From the NCBI GenBank assembly GCA_043765375.1, contig JAYUJH010000015.1:1-39616 (forward strand): a stretch of 39,616 nucleotides of DNA, written 5' to 3'. Each line of letters begins with the position of its first letter. Within the stretch, counting starts at the first letter, position 1. Origin of the DNA: JAYUJH01 sp043765375. Its GTDB lineage: Bacteria > Pseudomonadota > Alphaproteobacteria > Rickettsiales > UBA998. Below the pieces are notes generated by a model. The model saw only the letters and a list, made by a program, of their open reading frames with translations, did not search any database and was not told where the DNA came from. Shown piece after piece: positions 22,983 to 31,977 of the stretch. The translations under genes were made by a program, and so were the position numbers.

Positions 22983-25358
22983 ATGTTAGCGAAAAAGTTA
23001 CAAAAATTAACTCTTGTTAAGATAACAGCTAAAATAGCGATGAGTGTATTAGCAGTCACCATTATAGCAGGTGGTTTTGCTGCTCCCGCATTTGCGCAAA
23101 AATCCACCTCAAAAAATATAGCACCACAAAATATAGCAACATTAGGAGTGAATAATCCTGCGCCAAGCAACCTTATTTCTCTGGGCAAAATTAATATTGC
23201 AGGCAATCAACGGGTTGATGCAGCGACTATCCTGCGTTATGCTGAATTGCAAGAAGGGCAGAATGTCAGCATCAATGAGATTAATGCTGCTATTAAACGT
23301 TTATATATGACTGGTTTTTTCACTGAAGTGACGGTGCAGAAGCAAAGTTCAGGGATTATTATTCGTATCGCAGAAAATCCGATGGTGAATGAAGTGCGGT
23401 TTGAGGGCAATAAAGAACTCAAGGAAGATAAGCTCGCACCCGAATTGGCGTTGAAACCGAGGGGGTTATATACTCGCCCAAAAATACAAGCGGATTTGGA
23501 GCGATTGCAATCATTATATAGCCGTTCGGGACGATTTTCTGCCAAAATAACGCCTAAATTAGAGACGTTAGCGCAAAATCGTGTGAATATAATCTTTGCA
23601 ATTGAGGAAGGTGATGTCACAAAAATTGGTGATATTGAGTTTATTGGTAATAAACAATTTGATGATGCAACTTTGCAATCAGTTGTTAATTCGGATACTA
23701 GTTGTTGGTATTGTTTTTTGTCGGATAATGATAAATATGACCCTGACAAAGTCGCGTATGATAAAGAATTATTACGGCGTTTTTATACTAAGCAAGGTTA
23801 TGCTGATTTTGTGGTAAAATCTACCACGGCGGAATTAAGCCCCACTCGGGATAAGTTTTTTATCACCTTCGCCATTGATGAAGGTAAGCGTTATCGCATT
23901 GGTGCAGTGAAAATCAAAAGTGCGTTGCCAAATATTGCTAAACAAGAATTGCGTGATAAAGTTGAAATATATAAAGGAGATTTATACAATTCTGAGGCGA
24001 TTGAAAGCTCTATTGATATGTTGGTGGAGGAATTGGGGGATAAAGGCTTTGCATTTGTGGATATTGACCCTGAGATAGTTAAAAACAATAAAACTATTGA
24101 TTTAACTTTCAAGGTGGCGGAAGGCCCAAGGGTTTATGTTGAGCGCATTAATATTGAGGGTAATTTGCGCACCCTTGATGAAGTGGTTCGCCGAGAGTTT
24201 CGTTTGGTGGAAGGCGATGCTTATAGCACCTCCAAAATGCAGCGTTCAGAGCAGCGATTGCGCAATCTTGGCTTTTTTGAAGATGTCAAAGTTACAACGG
24301 CGCAAGGCACAGCACCAGACAGAGTTGCCGTGAATGTTAATGTCGCAGAGAAATCCACTGGTGAAGTGACCTTGGGTGGTGGATTTTCAACCGTTGATGG
24401 TTTGCTTGCTGATATAGGTATTAAGGAGCGCAATTTCCTCGGGCGTGGGCAGGAAATGCGAGTTAAAGGCACATTTGCACAATTGCGTCAACAATATGAT
24501 ATTGGTTTTACTGAGCCATATTTTCTCGGGCGGGAGATTTCAGCGGGGTTTGATTTGTTCAATACATTGCAAGATTTTCGCACCCGCGCATCATTTGACC
24601 GAGCTTCAACAGGTGGAAAATTGCGCTTTGGCTATGCTTTGAGTGAAAATCTGCGCCAAGATGTTTATTATTCATATCTGCAAACGGATATTCGCAACAT
24701 TCGTGCGAATGCTTCTCGCTTCATCAGGGATCAGCAGGGGACTAACCTTACATCGTTGATTGGGCAGACGTTAACCTATGATAAATTGGATAATCGCCTT
24801 GCGCCAACTGAAGGTTATATGGGCAGGTTCACCTTAGATTTTGCGGGGCTTGGGGGCAATTCTGAGTTTATTCGCCCTGATGTTCGTGGGCAATTTTTCC
24901 ATAGTTTTGCACCGCAATGGGTTTTCATGCAAAGCGCAACTGCGGGCTATGTTCATGCACTCAACCAAGGGATTCGCATTCAAGATAGGTTCTTCATTGG
25001 GCAAAGAGAAATGCGTGGTTTTGATTTAATCGGGCTTGGCCCTCGTGACCGAATAACAGGTGATGCTTTGGGAGGAAATATTTATTATACCACCTCAACA
25101 GAACTACAATTTCCACTTGGATTGCCTGATGATTTAGGGATTATGGGGGCTGTATTTGTGGATACGGGGACATTATACGGTTTGGATCAATCAGGAGCAA
25201 ACGTGCTTGATGACAGCGCATTGCGTGTTTCAACTGGAGTTGGTGTTTCATGGAACTCGCCATTTGGTCCTTTGCGGTTGGATTATGGTAAGGCGATTAT
25301 TAAGCAAAATTATGATGTTACGCAAAACTTTAGGTTTAGTTTCGGCGGGCGGTTTTAG
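22983..25358 (+). CDS. bamA: Outer-membrane protein assembly factor BamA
   Basis: 791 aa, normal for BamA, the essential Omp85 insertase of the outer membrane. Signal peptide to about Ala38 (GGFAAPAFA). Five POTRA repeats follow (about 50-420), e.g. INIAGNQRVDAATILRYAEL, VRFEGNKELKEDKL, IEFIGNKQFDDATLQSV, INIEGNLRTLDEVVRREFRL. The C-terminal 16-strand barrel includes GIKERNFLGRGQEMRV, IGFTEPYFLGREISAGF and the GQREMRGFD insert carrying the R-G-F lid motif (FIGQREMRGFD), and it ends SFGGRF with a terminal Phe. The common neighbours rseP and skp/ompH are not adjacent; a D-amino-acid dehydrogenase follows instead. Confidence 0.95.
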   Translation: MLAKKLQKLTLVKITAKIAMSVLAVTIIAGGFAAPAFAQKSTSKNIAPQNIATLGVNNPAPSNLISLGKINIAGNQRVDAATILRYAELQEGQNVSINEINAAIKRLYMTGFFTEVTVQKQSSGIIIRIAENPMVNEVRFEGNKELKEDKLAPELALKPRGLYTRPKIQADLERLQSLYSRSGRFSAKITPKLETLAQNRVNIIFAIEEGDVTKIGDIEFIGNKQFDDATLQSVVNSDTSCWYCFLSDNDKYDPDKVAYDKELLRRFYTKQGYADFVVKSTTAELSPTRDKFFITFAIDEGKRYRIGAVKIKSALPNIAKQELRDKVEIYKGDLYNSEAIESSIDMLVEELGDKGFAFVDIDPEIVKNNKTIDLTFKVAEGPRVYVERINIEGNLRTLDEVVRREFRLVEGDAYSTSKMQRSEQRLRNLGFFEDVKVTTAQGTAPDRVAVNVNVAEKSTGEVTLGGGFSTVDGLLADIGIKERNFLGRGQEMRVKGTFAQLRQQYDIGFTEPYFLGREISAGFDLFNTLQDFRTRASFDRASTGGKLRFGYALSENLRQDVYYSYLQTDIRNIRANASRFIRDQQGTNLTSLIGQTLTYDKLDNRLAPTEGYMGRFTLDFAGLGGNSEFIRPDVRGQFFHSFAPQWVFMQSATAGYVHALNQGIRIQDRFFIGQREMRGFDLIGLGPRDRITGDALGGNIYYTTSTELQFPLGLPDDLGIMGAVFVDTGTLYGLDQSGANVLDDSALRVSTGVGVSWNSPFGPLRLDYGKAIIKQNYDVTQNFRFSFGGRF

Positions 25359-25494
25359 GTTATGTTTTGATTTAGCTAGCGCACCAGCAAAATTATAACG
25401 CAACTTAAAATGGCGACTTTAACATAACAAATTATCAACTTGAATAATACGCAAAGAAAGTGTAATTAAATTATAATAAAATATAGGGGATTAT

Positions 25495-26748
25495 ATGGAA
25501 ATTGTGGTTATGGGCGCAGGTATAACGGGAGTTACCGCAGCATATGTTTTGGCATCTCGTGGGCATAAAGTCACAGTGTTGGAGCAGGAAGCGGCAGCAG
25601 CTTTGCAAACTTCATTTTCCAACGGTGCGCAATTAAGCTATTCTCATGCAGAGCCGTGGGCGAATCCCGCCGTGTTTGGCAAATTGCTTGGCTGGATGTT
25701 TCGCAATGATGCGCCATTAGTATTGCGTCCTCGGGCGGAATTGCGCATGTTGAAATGGTCAATGATGTTTTTGATGAATTGCAGTGCAGCAAGGGCGCGT
25801 GAAAATTGTGAGCGTATGTGGCGCATTGCCTCATATTCCCGTGATAAAATGGCGCAAATCCGTGGAGAGACTGGTGTTGAGTTTAACTTTTTGCAAAATG
25901 GTATATTGCATGTGTTTTCTGATAGAAAAGCCTATGCGGGAGCTATCAAACAAGCGGATTATCAGGAGACATTAGGTTGCAAGGAGCATGTTTTTAGCAA
26001 GGCGCAAGTGTTGGAAAAAGAATCAGCTTTGCAATATGCTAACAAAGATATTATTGGTGGGCTTTATTCTGAGACAGATGAATCAGGTGATATTCATTTG
26101 TTCACCCGCAATTTAGCGCAATATTGCCAAGAAAATCTCGGCGTGCAGTTTTTTTATGGAGCGCAAATAACCTCCATTGAGAAAAATAATGGTAAAATAA
26201 CCAGCGTGAAAACTTCGCAGGGTAATTTTTCAGGCGATTCATTTGTGCTTTCACTCGGTGCATATTCGGCGTTGTTGGCTGAGCCTTTGGGGTTAAAACT
26301 TCCAATTTATCCTATGAAAGGCTATAGCATAACTGTGCCAGCTTGGGAAGATGCGCCGTCGGTGAGCATAACTGATGATGAGAAAAAAGTTGTATTTAGT
26401 CGCTTGGGAGATAAAGTCCGTGCGGCTGGAACGGCGGAGTTTGCGGGCTACAACACGGAAGTGCGTGAGGTGCGAATTAAGCAAATTATTGGGTCACTTG
26501 AGAGTTTGTTTCCGAGGGCAACCCTTGATGATCGCATGACAAAATGGGCATGTGTGAGGCCGCAAACGCCAGATGGCCCTCCAATTATTGGGCGAACCTC
26601 TATTGATAATTTATTTTTGAATACGGGGCATGGAACTCTAGGTTGGACGCAAGGAGCAGGGACGGCGCATTTGCTCGCTGATATTATGGAGGGGAGGGAG
26701 ACTGAAATTAAGATTGCGGGGCTAGAACTTTCACGTTACCGTAAATAA
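25495..26748 (+). CDS. dadA: D-amino acid dehydrogenase, small subunit type
   Basis: 417 aa. A FAD-dependent oxidoreductase of the DAO family that oxidises D-amino acids (typically D-alanine) and passes electrons to the respiratory chain. The Rossmann dinucleotide motif is at the start, VVMGAGITGVTAAYVLASRG, followed by VTVLEQE. SFSNGAQLSYSHAEPWANP and KLLGWMFRNDAPLVLRPR are close to DadA. The C-terminal part shows WACVRPQTPDGPPIIGRT and LNTGHGTLGWTQGAGTAHLL, the FAD-binding end. AGGGGA precedes the ATG. The alanine racemase often paired with it is not in the window. A related DAO-family substrate range cannot be ruled out. Confidence 0.87.
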   Translation: MEIVVMGAGITGVTAAYVLASRGHKVTVLEQEAAAALQTSFSNGAQLSYSHAEPWANPAVFGKLLGWMFRNDAPLVLRPRAELRMLKWSMMFLMNCSAARARENCERMWRIASYSRDKMAQIRGETGVEFNFLQNGILHVFSDRKAYAGAIKQADYQETLGCKEHVFSKAQVLEKESALQYANKDIIGGLYSETDESGDIHLFTRNLAQYCQENLGVQFFYGAQITSIEKNNGKITSVKTSQGNFSGDSFVLSLGAYSALLAEPLGLKLPIYPMKGYSITVPAWEDAPSVSITDDEKKVVFSRLGDKVRAAGTAEFAGYNTEVREVRIKQIIGSLESLFPRATLDDRMTKWACVRPQTPDGPPIIGRTSIDNLFLNTGHGTLGWTQGAGTAHLLADIMEGRETEIKIAGLELSRYRK

Positions 26749-26761
26749 TATTTCATGGTAT

Positions 26762-27085
26762 ATGGTGAAAGATAAAAGGCGAGGTGGGTTGTTCCCAAAG
26801 CCGCTCGCAAACGCTGTGACTAATCCAGTTGCTAACATATTGAATAAGCGTGGTTTTTCACATGACGCCATTATGAAATATTGGGTGCAAGCAGTTGGTG
26901 ATGATGAGTTAGCGCAATATGCGTTTCCAATGAAAATGAGTCAATCGGCTAATAATTCGGTGTTGCTGGTGAAAGTTCACCCTGCTTATAATGCTATTTT
27001 TGCGCATCAAGCGGACGGCATTTTGCAGCGATTGAACCAGTTGCTTGGGGTTCGTGTGGCGCGCAAAATTGCTGTTATTAACTGA
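26762..27085 (+). CDS. DciA-like protein (DUF721)
   Basis: 107 aa. The pattern matches DUF721/DciA: an N-terminal LANAVTNPVANILNKRGFS, then KYWVQAVGDDELAQYAFPM, LLVKVHPAYNAIFAHQADGI and LNQLLGVRVARKIAV, as in the KH-like domain of that family. DciA loads the replicative helicase in bacteria that lack DnaC/DnaI. It begins 13 nt after the dadA stop, so the two may be co-transcribed. The assignment rests on the family pattern; direct function here is inferred. Confidence 0.78.
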   Translation: MVKDKRRGGLFPKPLANAVTNPVANILNKRGFSHDAIMKYWVQAVGDDELAQYAFPMKMSQSANNSVLLVKVHPAYNAIFAHQADGILQRLNQLLGVRVARKIAVIN

Positions 27086-27204
27086 CATTTTCACAAAACA
27101 TTCATAATTTTTTGCATAAATAATGTTATAATAAATATTATTAAAATATAATAATAACATGAAATTAATAAAATAACATAAAACTCATAAGTTCAAGAGA
27201 TTTA

Positions 27205-28110
27205 ATGGAATCAGCAGAAACTCAAATCACTGATAGAACAAATCTATCTCCACAACCTCCCGCCATTGAGAAAAAAGAGGCGGGAATTGGCTGGGGAACG
27301 ATATTTGCTGGAATTGGTGTTATAAGTGCGATATTTGGTGCCGTAACTGGGTTGTCACATTTGGGTGAGCAACCTCTACATCTTGGTGCTTCGCAAGGAA
27401 CAGTTGATCAGATTTCAGCAATGGCGAGAGAGAAAGATTCTCTTGATCAGTTGGACGAACATGGCAAAAAAATTGCTAATGGAGTAGCTGGTAAAATTGA
27501 TGAAACAATAAGAGGGGCTGAGGCTTTAAGGCAAGGTGGTGGCAAAGGGTTATCCGAATTAGGAAAAACTGCGATAGGGAGCGGAAGCCTGCCCGATGCT
27601 CAAGACGTTATCAAAAACACATTCGTTGAGTTAAAGCCAGAAGTTATAGGTTCAAGTGAGATAATAAAAAGCTTTGCTGCTGGTAACGAAACCTCAATGC
27701 GCTATGGCGAAGGTTGGTTATTGCAGGATAGTAGTAGCAGAATATTTGTTGTTAGTGACAATGATTTGAAAAATATTGATCCAAGAATTGCAGGTGGGTT
27801 AATCCCTGGTCTTAAACAAGCCCTTGGAGGCATGAACCCAAATGCGCTTGGCGATTTGAAAGATGGTGCGCAACAAGCAGAAAGAGCAAAAGCTGAAGCA
27901 GAGCAGATGCTTATGAAAAGATTCTTTTCAATAGGGGCAGTATCAACACTAATAGGAAGTGGATTAAAATACGCTGAGGAAAAGCATGAGGCGGCAAATA
28001 GTGTGGTTGCTTATAAACCAGTCACTAGGATAGATACACAAGGTTTGGAGCATATGCGTTTAGCGGGGACTGCAAAAGATGTTAATTTAGCCTTCTCTGG
28101 TGGACGATAA
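27205..28110 (+). CDS. Hypothetical membrane-anchored protein
   Basis: 301 aa, not recognised. After a short polar N-terminus there is a glycine-rich hydrophobic segment (about 26-47, GIGWGTIFAGIGVISAIFGA) that is likely a membrane anchor. A helical, charged part follows (EKDSLDQLDEHGKKIANGVA), then a more folded-looking middle (SMRYGEGWLLQDSSSRIFVV). A second mildly hydrophobic stretch (FFSIGAVSTLIGSGLKY) is near 243-259, after an Ala/Glu-rich helix, and the tail ends LAFSGGR. In build it resembles the orphan at 9134 (soluble N-part, Gly-rich hydrophobic segment, GGR-type end), though I see no clear sequence similarity. Confidence 0.6.
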   Translation: MESAETQITDRTNLSPQPPAIEKKEAGIGWGTIFAGIGVISAIFGAVTGLSHLGEQPLHLGASQGTVDQISAMAREKDSLDQLDEHGKKIANGVAGKIDETIRGAEALRQGGGKGLSELGKTAIGSGSLPDAQDVIKNTFVELKPEVIGSSEIIKSFAAGNETSMRYGEGWLLQDSSSRIFVVSDNDLKNIDPRIAGGLIPGLKQALGGMNPNALGDLKDGAQQAERAKAEAEQMLMKRFFSIGAVSTLIGSGLKYAEEKHEAANSVVAYKPVTRIDTQGLEHMRLAGTAKDVNLAFSGGR

Positions 28111-28130
28111 TAATATTATTTCGTAATTTT

Positions 28131-28181
28131 TTACCCCCCACCAAAACACTAACGTGTTTTGACTCCCCCGAAAGGGTGGAG
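28131..28181. repeat. Repeat family B copy
   Basis: TTACCCCCCACC, then an AAAACACTAACGTGTTTT palindrome, then GACTCCCCCGAAAGGGTGGA and G. The ends match the copies at 39239, 39319 and 39391, while the middle matches only the one at 39239. It lies just after the gene at 27205 and could act as its terminator-like stem. It is followed by an 8-bp inverted repeat, CTATGTTT/AAACATAG (28193-28220). Confidence 0.7.
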
Positions 28182-28250
28182 TTGAAATGGAGCTATGTTT
28201 AATTGTTCAGCAAAACATAGTTAAAAATCGCATTATAGCAGTTATATTAA

Positions 28251-28373
28251 GGTGGAAACCAGACTTTTTTGACCTCCCTTCGGAGGAACTGGTATGACGA
28301 ACATAAATATGGTATCATATTTAAGATGTTAAACTTTGATTAAGTTTTCTTTCGGGGGCTGGTATGAAAAATC
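28251..28373. repeat. Repeat family A copy, diverged
   Basis: GGAAACCAG, tip GACCTCCCTTCGGAGGA, CTGGTATGACGAACATAAA, then TTTGATTAAGTTTTC and GGGGGCTGGTATGA. The order of parts is that of the 20.85-20.96 kb copy but it is more diverged. Confidence 0.65.
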
Positions 28374-28430
28374 GCAGAAAATAAATCATATAATTTTTTT
28401 ACTTTAGCGCAGTTTGTAGTTTATAAGCTA

Positions 28431-28520
28431 ATGGATACCAGCCTCCGCTGGTATGACGGTTTTACTACTAGCTTTGACCGATTTTCCCTTTGGGAAGCGT
28501 TTTGGAGGTGATGGTATGAC
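28431..28520. repeat. Repeat family A copy
   Basis: ATGGATACCAGCCTCCGCTG followed by GTATGACGG, then CTTTGACCGATTTTCCC and GATGGTATGAC. With the two copies before it, this fills most of the 434-nt gap between 28110 and gltD; no gene is seen there. Confidence 0.7.
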
Positions 28521-28544
28521 AATTATAAACATAACAAAACATAA

Positions 28545-29948
28545 TCATTTTGCATTAATATATCGTATAATATGTTCGGAGGCTGCCCTGCCATCGGCAA
28601 TTGCCCATACCACCAGCGATGAACCACGGATAATATCTCCCGCTGCAAAAACGCCGTCAAGCGAGGTCATCATATTATGGTGATTAATGCGCAAAGTGCC
28701 ACTATTGCGCAATTCCAACTCGGGCGCATTGAATATGGTTGGTAAATCCTCCGCCTCAAACCCAAGTGCGGTTATCACCATACTAGTGTTGATGATGCGG
28801 TTACTGCCTTGAATCGCCATCACATCACGCCGTTGTGAGTGGGTATTGCTCGCACTTAGTTGCATGTTTTGCACCTCAATGCTTGCGATATTTGTGTTGT
28901 CATTTGCATCAGCAAGCAAGCGAACGGGGGAGGTGAGCCACTCAAAAATCACCCCTTCGTCCATCGCATTTTGCACTTCACGGGCAGAACCCGGCATGTT
29001 ATCTCTGGTGCGACGATAAAGACAGCGCACGCTTTTAGCACCTTGGCGAATTGCGGTTCGCACACAATCCATCGCCGTATCACCCCCGCCAATCACCACC
29101 ACATCACGCCCATTTGCATTGATATGTTGCTCAACTGCGTCACCTAAAATCTCACGAGTGCTTTGAGTGAGATAGGGCAGTGCTTGATGCGCACCATGCA
29201 AATTATCGCCCTCAATCCCAAGGTTGCGAGCATGATAAACGCCTGTAGCAATCAACACTGCATCATGATTTTTTTGCAAATCTGCGAGTGCATAATTTTC
29301 ACCAACTCGCACCCCAAAATGAAATATTATCCCACTATCGGCAAATTGCTGCGCCCTGCGTTGCACGATATCTTTTTCTAGCTTAAAGTTGGGAATGCCG
29401 TAGATCATCATACCACCAGCTCTATCATAGCGATCATAAATATGGACTTGTAACCCATATTTGCGCAGTTGTTCGGCTGCTGCCATTCCAGCAGGGCCTG
29501 CCCCGATAATTCCAACAGATTGCTTGCGTTCATTTGATGGCGCAAATGGTTGCACCCAGCCTTCATTCCATGCTGTATCAGTGATATATTTTTCAACTGA
29601 ACCAATTGTTATGCTACCAAAACCACTTTCCACCACACAATTTCCCTCGCATAATTTATCTTGCGGGCAGACTCTGCCACATATTTCAGGGAAATTGTTA
29701 GTTGCTGATGAAATATGGTAAGCATCTAACATATTGCCTTCTGCCACAGCTCGCAACCAATCAGGAATATTATTGCTAAGTGGGCAGTGATTGCTGCAAA
29801 ATGGCACGCCGCATTGCAAGCATCGCTCAGATTGTTCGGCTGCTTTGAGCGCACTATAAGATTCATATATTTCAGCAAAATCATTACGCCTTAATGTAGA
29901 TGGGCGTTGATTGGGATATGATTGTTGCGTCAAATGAAACTTTTGCAT
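28545..29948 (-). CDS. gltD: Glutamate synthase (NADPH), small subunit
   Basis: 467 aa. GltD takes electrons from NADPH through FAD and passes them to the large subunit GltB, which makes glutamate from glutamine and 2-oxoglutarate. The N-terminal iron-sulphur region is present (CLQCGVPFCSNHCPLSNNIP and CGRVCPQDKLCEGNC). Next are the FAD motif GIIGAGPAGMAAAEQLRKYG and the NADPH motif VVIGGGDTAMDCVRTAIRQG, and near the end GVFAAGDIIRGSSLVVWAIA, which closes the FAD site. gltB is not in the window; separate gltD genes also exist as parts of other NAD(P)H oxidoreductases, so the partner is not certain. It starts 42 nt after the ubiE stop. Confidence 0.9.
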   Translation of the reverse strand: MQKFHLTQQSYPNQRPSTLRRNDFAEIYESYSALKAAEQSERCLQCGVPFCSNHCPLSNNIPDWLRAVAEGNMLDAYHISSATNNFPEICGRVCPQDKLCEGNCVVESGFGSITIGSVEKYITDTAWNEGWVQPFAPSNERKQSVGIIGAGPAGMAAAEQLRKYGLQVHIYDRYDRAGGMMIYGIPNFKLEKDIVQRRAQQFADSGIIFHFGVRVGENYALADLQKNHDAVLIATGVYHARNLGIEGDNLHGAHQALPYLTQSTREILGDAVEQHINANGRDVVVIGGGDTAMDCVRTAIRQGAKSVRCLYRRTRDNMPGSAREVQNAMDEGVIFEWLTSPVRLLADANDNTNIASIEVQNMQLSASNTHSQRRDVMAIQGSNRIINTSMVITALGFEAEDLPTIFNAPELELRNSGTLRINHHNMMTSLDGVFAAGDIIRGSSLVVWAIADGRAASEHIIRYINAK

Positions 29949-29990
29949 TGTGAGTGTCTCTTTATGATTATCTCTGTTATTATTTATTAA

Positions 29991-30752
29991 TCAAATCTTC
30001 CAACCAGAATGAATATGCACAATTCCGCCATTGAGTGGTTCATATGTGGTTTGCGCAAATCCTGCTTGTTTAATCATGGTTGCAAAATCATCAGGGGCGG
30101 GGAACTGTCTGATGGATTCTACCAAATAATCATATGATGCTTTGTCACCCGTTACCAACTCGCCAATGCGTGGAATGACGTTGAATGAATATGCGTCATA
30201 GATTTTTTTGAATATTTCATTGCTCGGCATGGAAAACTCTAGGCACAAAAATCGCCCGCCCCATTTGAGGCAACGCCAAGCATCACGCAATGCTGCATCA
30301 ATATGAGTGACATTGCGAATCCCAAAACTGATGGTATAAGCATCAAAGGTTTCATCATCAAATGGCAGAGATTCTGCATTGCCGCATTGCCATGAAATAG
30401 GATTTGAATGTTTGTTCGTTGAGGTAAGGTTCAAATTGATTGCTCGCTCCATACCAACATTTAACATTTCTTGGTTGAGATCGCATACAACAACTTCGCC
30501 ACCACCTCGCTTCAGGTAGCGAAAAGCGATATCACCAGTTCCCCCCGCAACGTCCAACAAGAGCATATCACCATTAGGGCGGAGCTTATCCAGCAACCGC
30601 TCCTTCCAACTATGATGCAAGCCTGCGCTCATCAAATCATTCATAATGTCATAGCGAAAAGCAACTTGCGAGAAAACGCCTTGCACCATTGATTCTTTAC
30701 GATCTTCCTCAACTTGAGTAAAACCAAAATATGTTTCATTTATCTGTGTCAT
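29991..30752 (-). CDS. ubiE: Ubiquinone/menaquinone C-methyltransferase UbiE
   Basis: 253 aa. A SAM-dependent C-methyltransferase of quinone synthesis. Family marks: FGFTQVEEDRKESMVQGVFS, VAFRYDIMNDLMSAGLHHSW, SAM motif I LLLDVAGGTGDIAFRYL, the ISFGIRNVTHIDAALRDAWR box and FLCLEFSMPSN, then YDYLVESIRQFPAPDDFATM and the end GGIVHIHSGWKI. Divergent from nusB over 74 nt and followed by gltD on the same strand. Confidence 0.94.
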   Translation of the reverse strand: MTQINETYFGFTQVEEDRKESMVQGVFSQVAFRYDIMNDLMSAGLHHSWKERLLDKLRPNGDMLLLDVAGGTGDIAFRYLKRGGGEVVVCDLNQEMLNVGMERAINLNLTSTNKHSNPISWQCGNAESLPFDDETFDAYTISFGIRNVTHIDAALRDAWRCLKWGGRFLCLEFSMPSNEIFKKIYDAYSFNVIPRIGELVTGDKASYDYLVESIRQFPAPDDFATMIKQAGFAQTTYEPLNGGIVHIHSGWKI

Positions 30753-30826
30753 AACTTATGTAATAAATATCAACTTGCAATAAAAGTAAATGACAATTCG
30801 CATAATATCCATTAAATAAGGATTAT

Positions 30827-31324
30827 ATGAATGAAGATATAGTAAATAATCCACCCGCTAATCCACCCGTAGCAAAAACCATCAAACCAAATCCTTCAAT
30901 TAAGCGCAGGCATATTGCTCGGTTGATGGCGGTGCAAACGATTTATGCTTGCATGATTGACAAAAGCTCAAATGTGCAAGATATGTTGAATTGGCAAGCG
31001 GATTTGCCACCAAAAGAAGCGATTATTGTTAGCAAACCAGATGTGAAATTGTTGCATTCTCTGGTGTTTGGGGCAACTGAAATGTATGGTGCAATTGTTG
31101 GGCGGTTGCAGGAATTGCTTGGTGATAGGTGGTATAGCAAGAGAATGCCAACCGTGATGCGGGCGATTTTCATTTGCGCTGTTTATGAGATTATCTACAC
31201 GCCATCGCTTGCAAGCGGAATTATCATAGATGAATATGTCGGCGTTGCTGATGCTTTTTTAGATGATAAAGATGTTGGTTTTGTTAATGGTGTATTGCAA
31301 GAAATTGTTGGTGTGTTGCGGTGA
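30827..31324 (+). CDS. nusB: Transcription antitermination factor NusB
   Basis: 165 aa. NusB with NusE (S10) binds boxA RNA and keeps rRNA operon transcription processive. After a proline- and lysine-rich leader of about 25 residues, the core starts KRRHIARLMAVQTIYACMI, the Arg-rich RNA-binding helix (usually RRxARxxAVQALYQ). It continues LLHSLVFGATEMY, RMPTVMRAIFICAVYEI and IIIDEYVGVADAFLDDKDVG, then FVNGVLQEIV, the conserved C-terminal helices. The usual ribE/ribH neighbours are absent. TAAGGA is the ribosome site. Confidence 0.92.
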   Translation: MNEDIVNNPPANPPVAKTIKPNPSIKRRHIARLMAVQTIYACMIDKSSNVQDMLNWQADLPPKEAIIVSKPDVKLLHSLVFGATEMYGAIVGRLQELLGDRWYSKRMPTVMRAIFICAVYEIIYTPSLASGIIIDEYVGVADAFLDDKDVGFVNGVLQEIVGVLR

Positions 31325-31355
31325 TGTGTTGTTTTTGGCTATTCTTAAGTTTTTT

Positions 31356-31459
31356 GTCACTCCAGCACCCGAAGGGAGGCGTAGCCAAAGGCTGGAGTCT
31401 ATAGAAAAGTGGGTAGTTGTTTGAACTTATGGATACCAGCTTCCGCTGGTATGACAAAC
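31356..31459. repeat. Repeat family A, full double-hairpin copy with swapped tip
   Basis: First hairpin GTCACTCCAGC to GCTGGAGTCTATA, here with the long tip CCCGAAGGGAGGCGTAGCCA in the opposite sense to the copies near 20.86 and 21.45 kb. The linker ends TTTGAACTTAT, then the minimal second hairpin GGATACCAGCTTCCGCTGGT plus ATGAC. It fills the gap between nusB and the DUF2177 gene. Confidence 0.75.
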
Positions 31460-31507
31460 GTTAGAATTGCGTAAATACTAAATAATCCAACCAGCATCAA
31501 CCAATCT

Positions 31508-31894
31508 TCACCCCATGGCGACTGAAAATGCGATGATTGCAGTGACGGAGCTAACGAATGATCCCCATACTAAATCAATGATTGTCACGCTCAAAGGCCA
31601 GTTTTTCAACAACGCATAATTGGTTATGTCATAAGTGCCGTAGCCAACAATTCCGAATAACACCCCGCCAATTGCTGCTTGCATTAATCCACCTGATTGT
31701 ATGCTTGGTAGTACCACGAGGTAGCACATGATTGCAACGTAGCAGACATAAAATAATATTGCAGGGATTGCTTTGATGTCATCAGCCATTAAATGCCCAA
31801 TAGTGCGACGATAAAAATTGCGGGCAATGAACCTTATCCAGATTAAATCCAAGGTTAAAAACACTAATAGGCTGATAAAATAAGCAAATAACAT
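31508..31894 (-). CDS. DUF2177 family membrane protein
   Basis: 128 aa, with about four membrane helices across its whole length (from LLVFLTLDLIWIRFIARNFY, FYVCYVAIMCYLVVLPS, AAIGGVLFGIVGYGTYDITN and VSSVTAIIAFSVA). The pattern LDLIWIRFIA...RTIGHLM and YGTYDITNYALLKNWPL then TIIDLVWGS is that of DUF2177, a family of unknown function. It follows argF on the same strand after 83 nt. Confidence 0.85.
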   Translation of the reverse strand: MLFAYFISLLVFLTLDLIWIRFIARNFYRRTIGHLMADDIKAIPAILFYVCYVAIMCYLVVLPSIQSGGLMQAAIGGVLFGIVGYGTYDITNYALLKNWPLSVTIIDLVWGSFVSSVTAIIAFSVAMG

Positions 31895-31977
31895 GAAAAC
31901 TCCTAACTATTTTAACAATAAATATATTGCTATATGCGCAATATGGCTAGTTACTAATATTCAATGTTTTGTAATGA

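Noticed and set aside
23237..23749. Open 170-codon frame antisense to bamA
   Set aside because: It overlaps the POTRA-coding region, which is clearly the real gene; no ribosome site or family resemblance.
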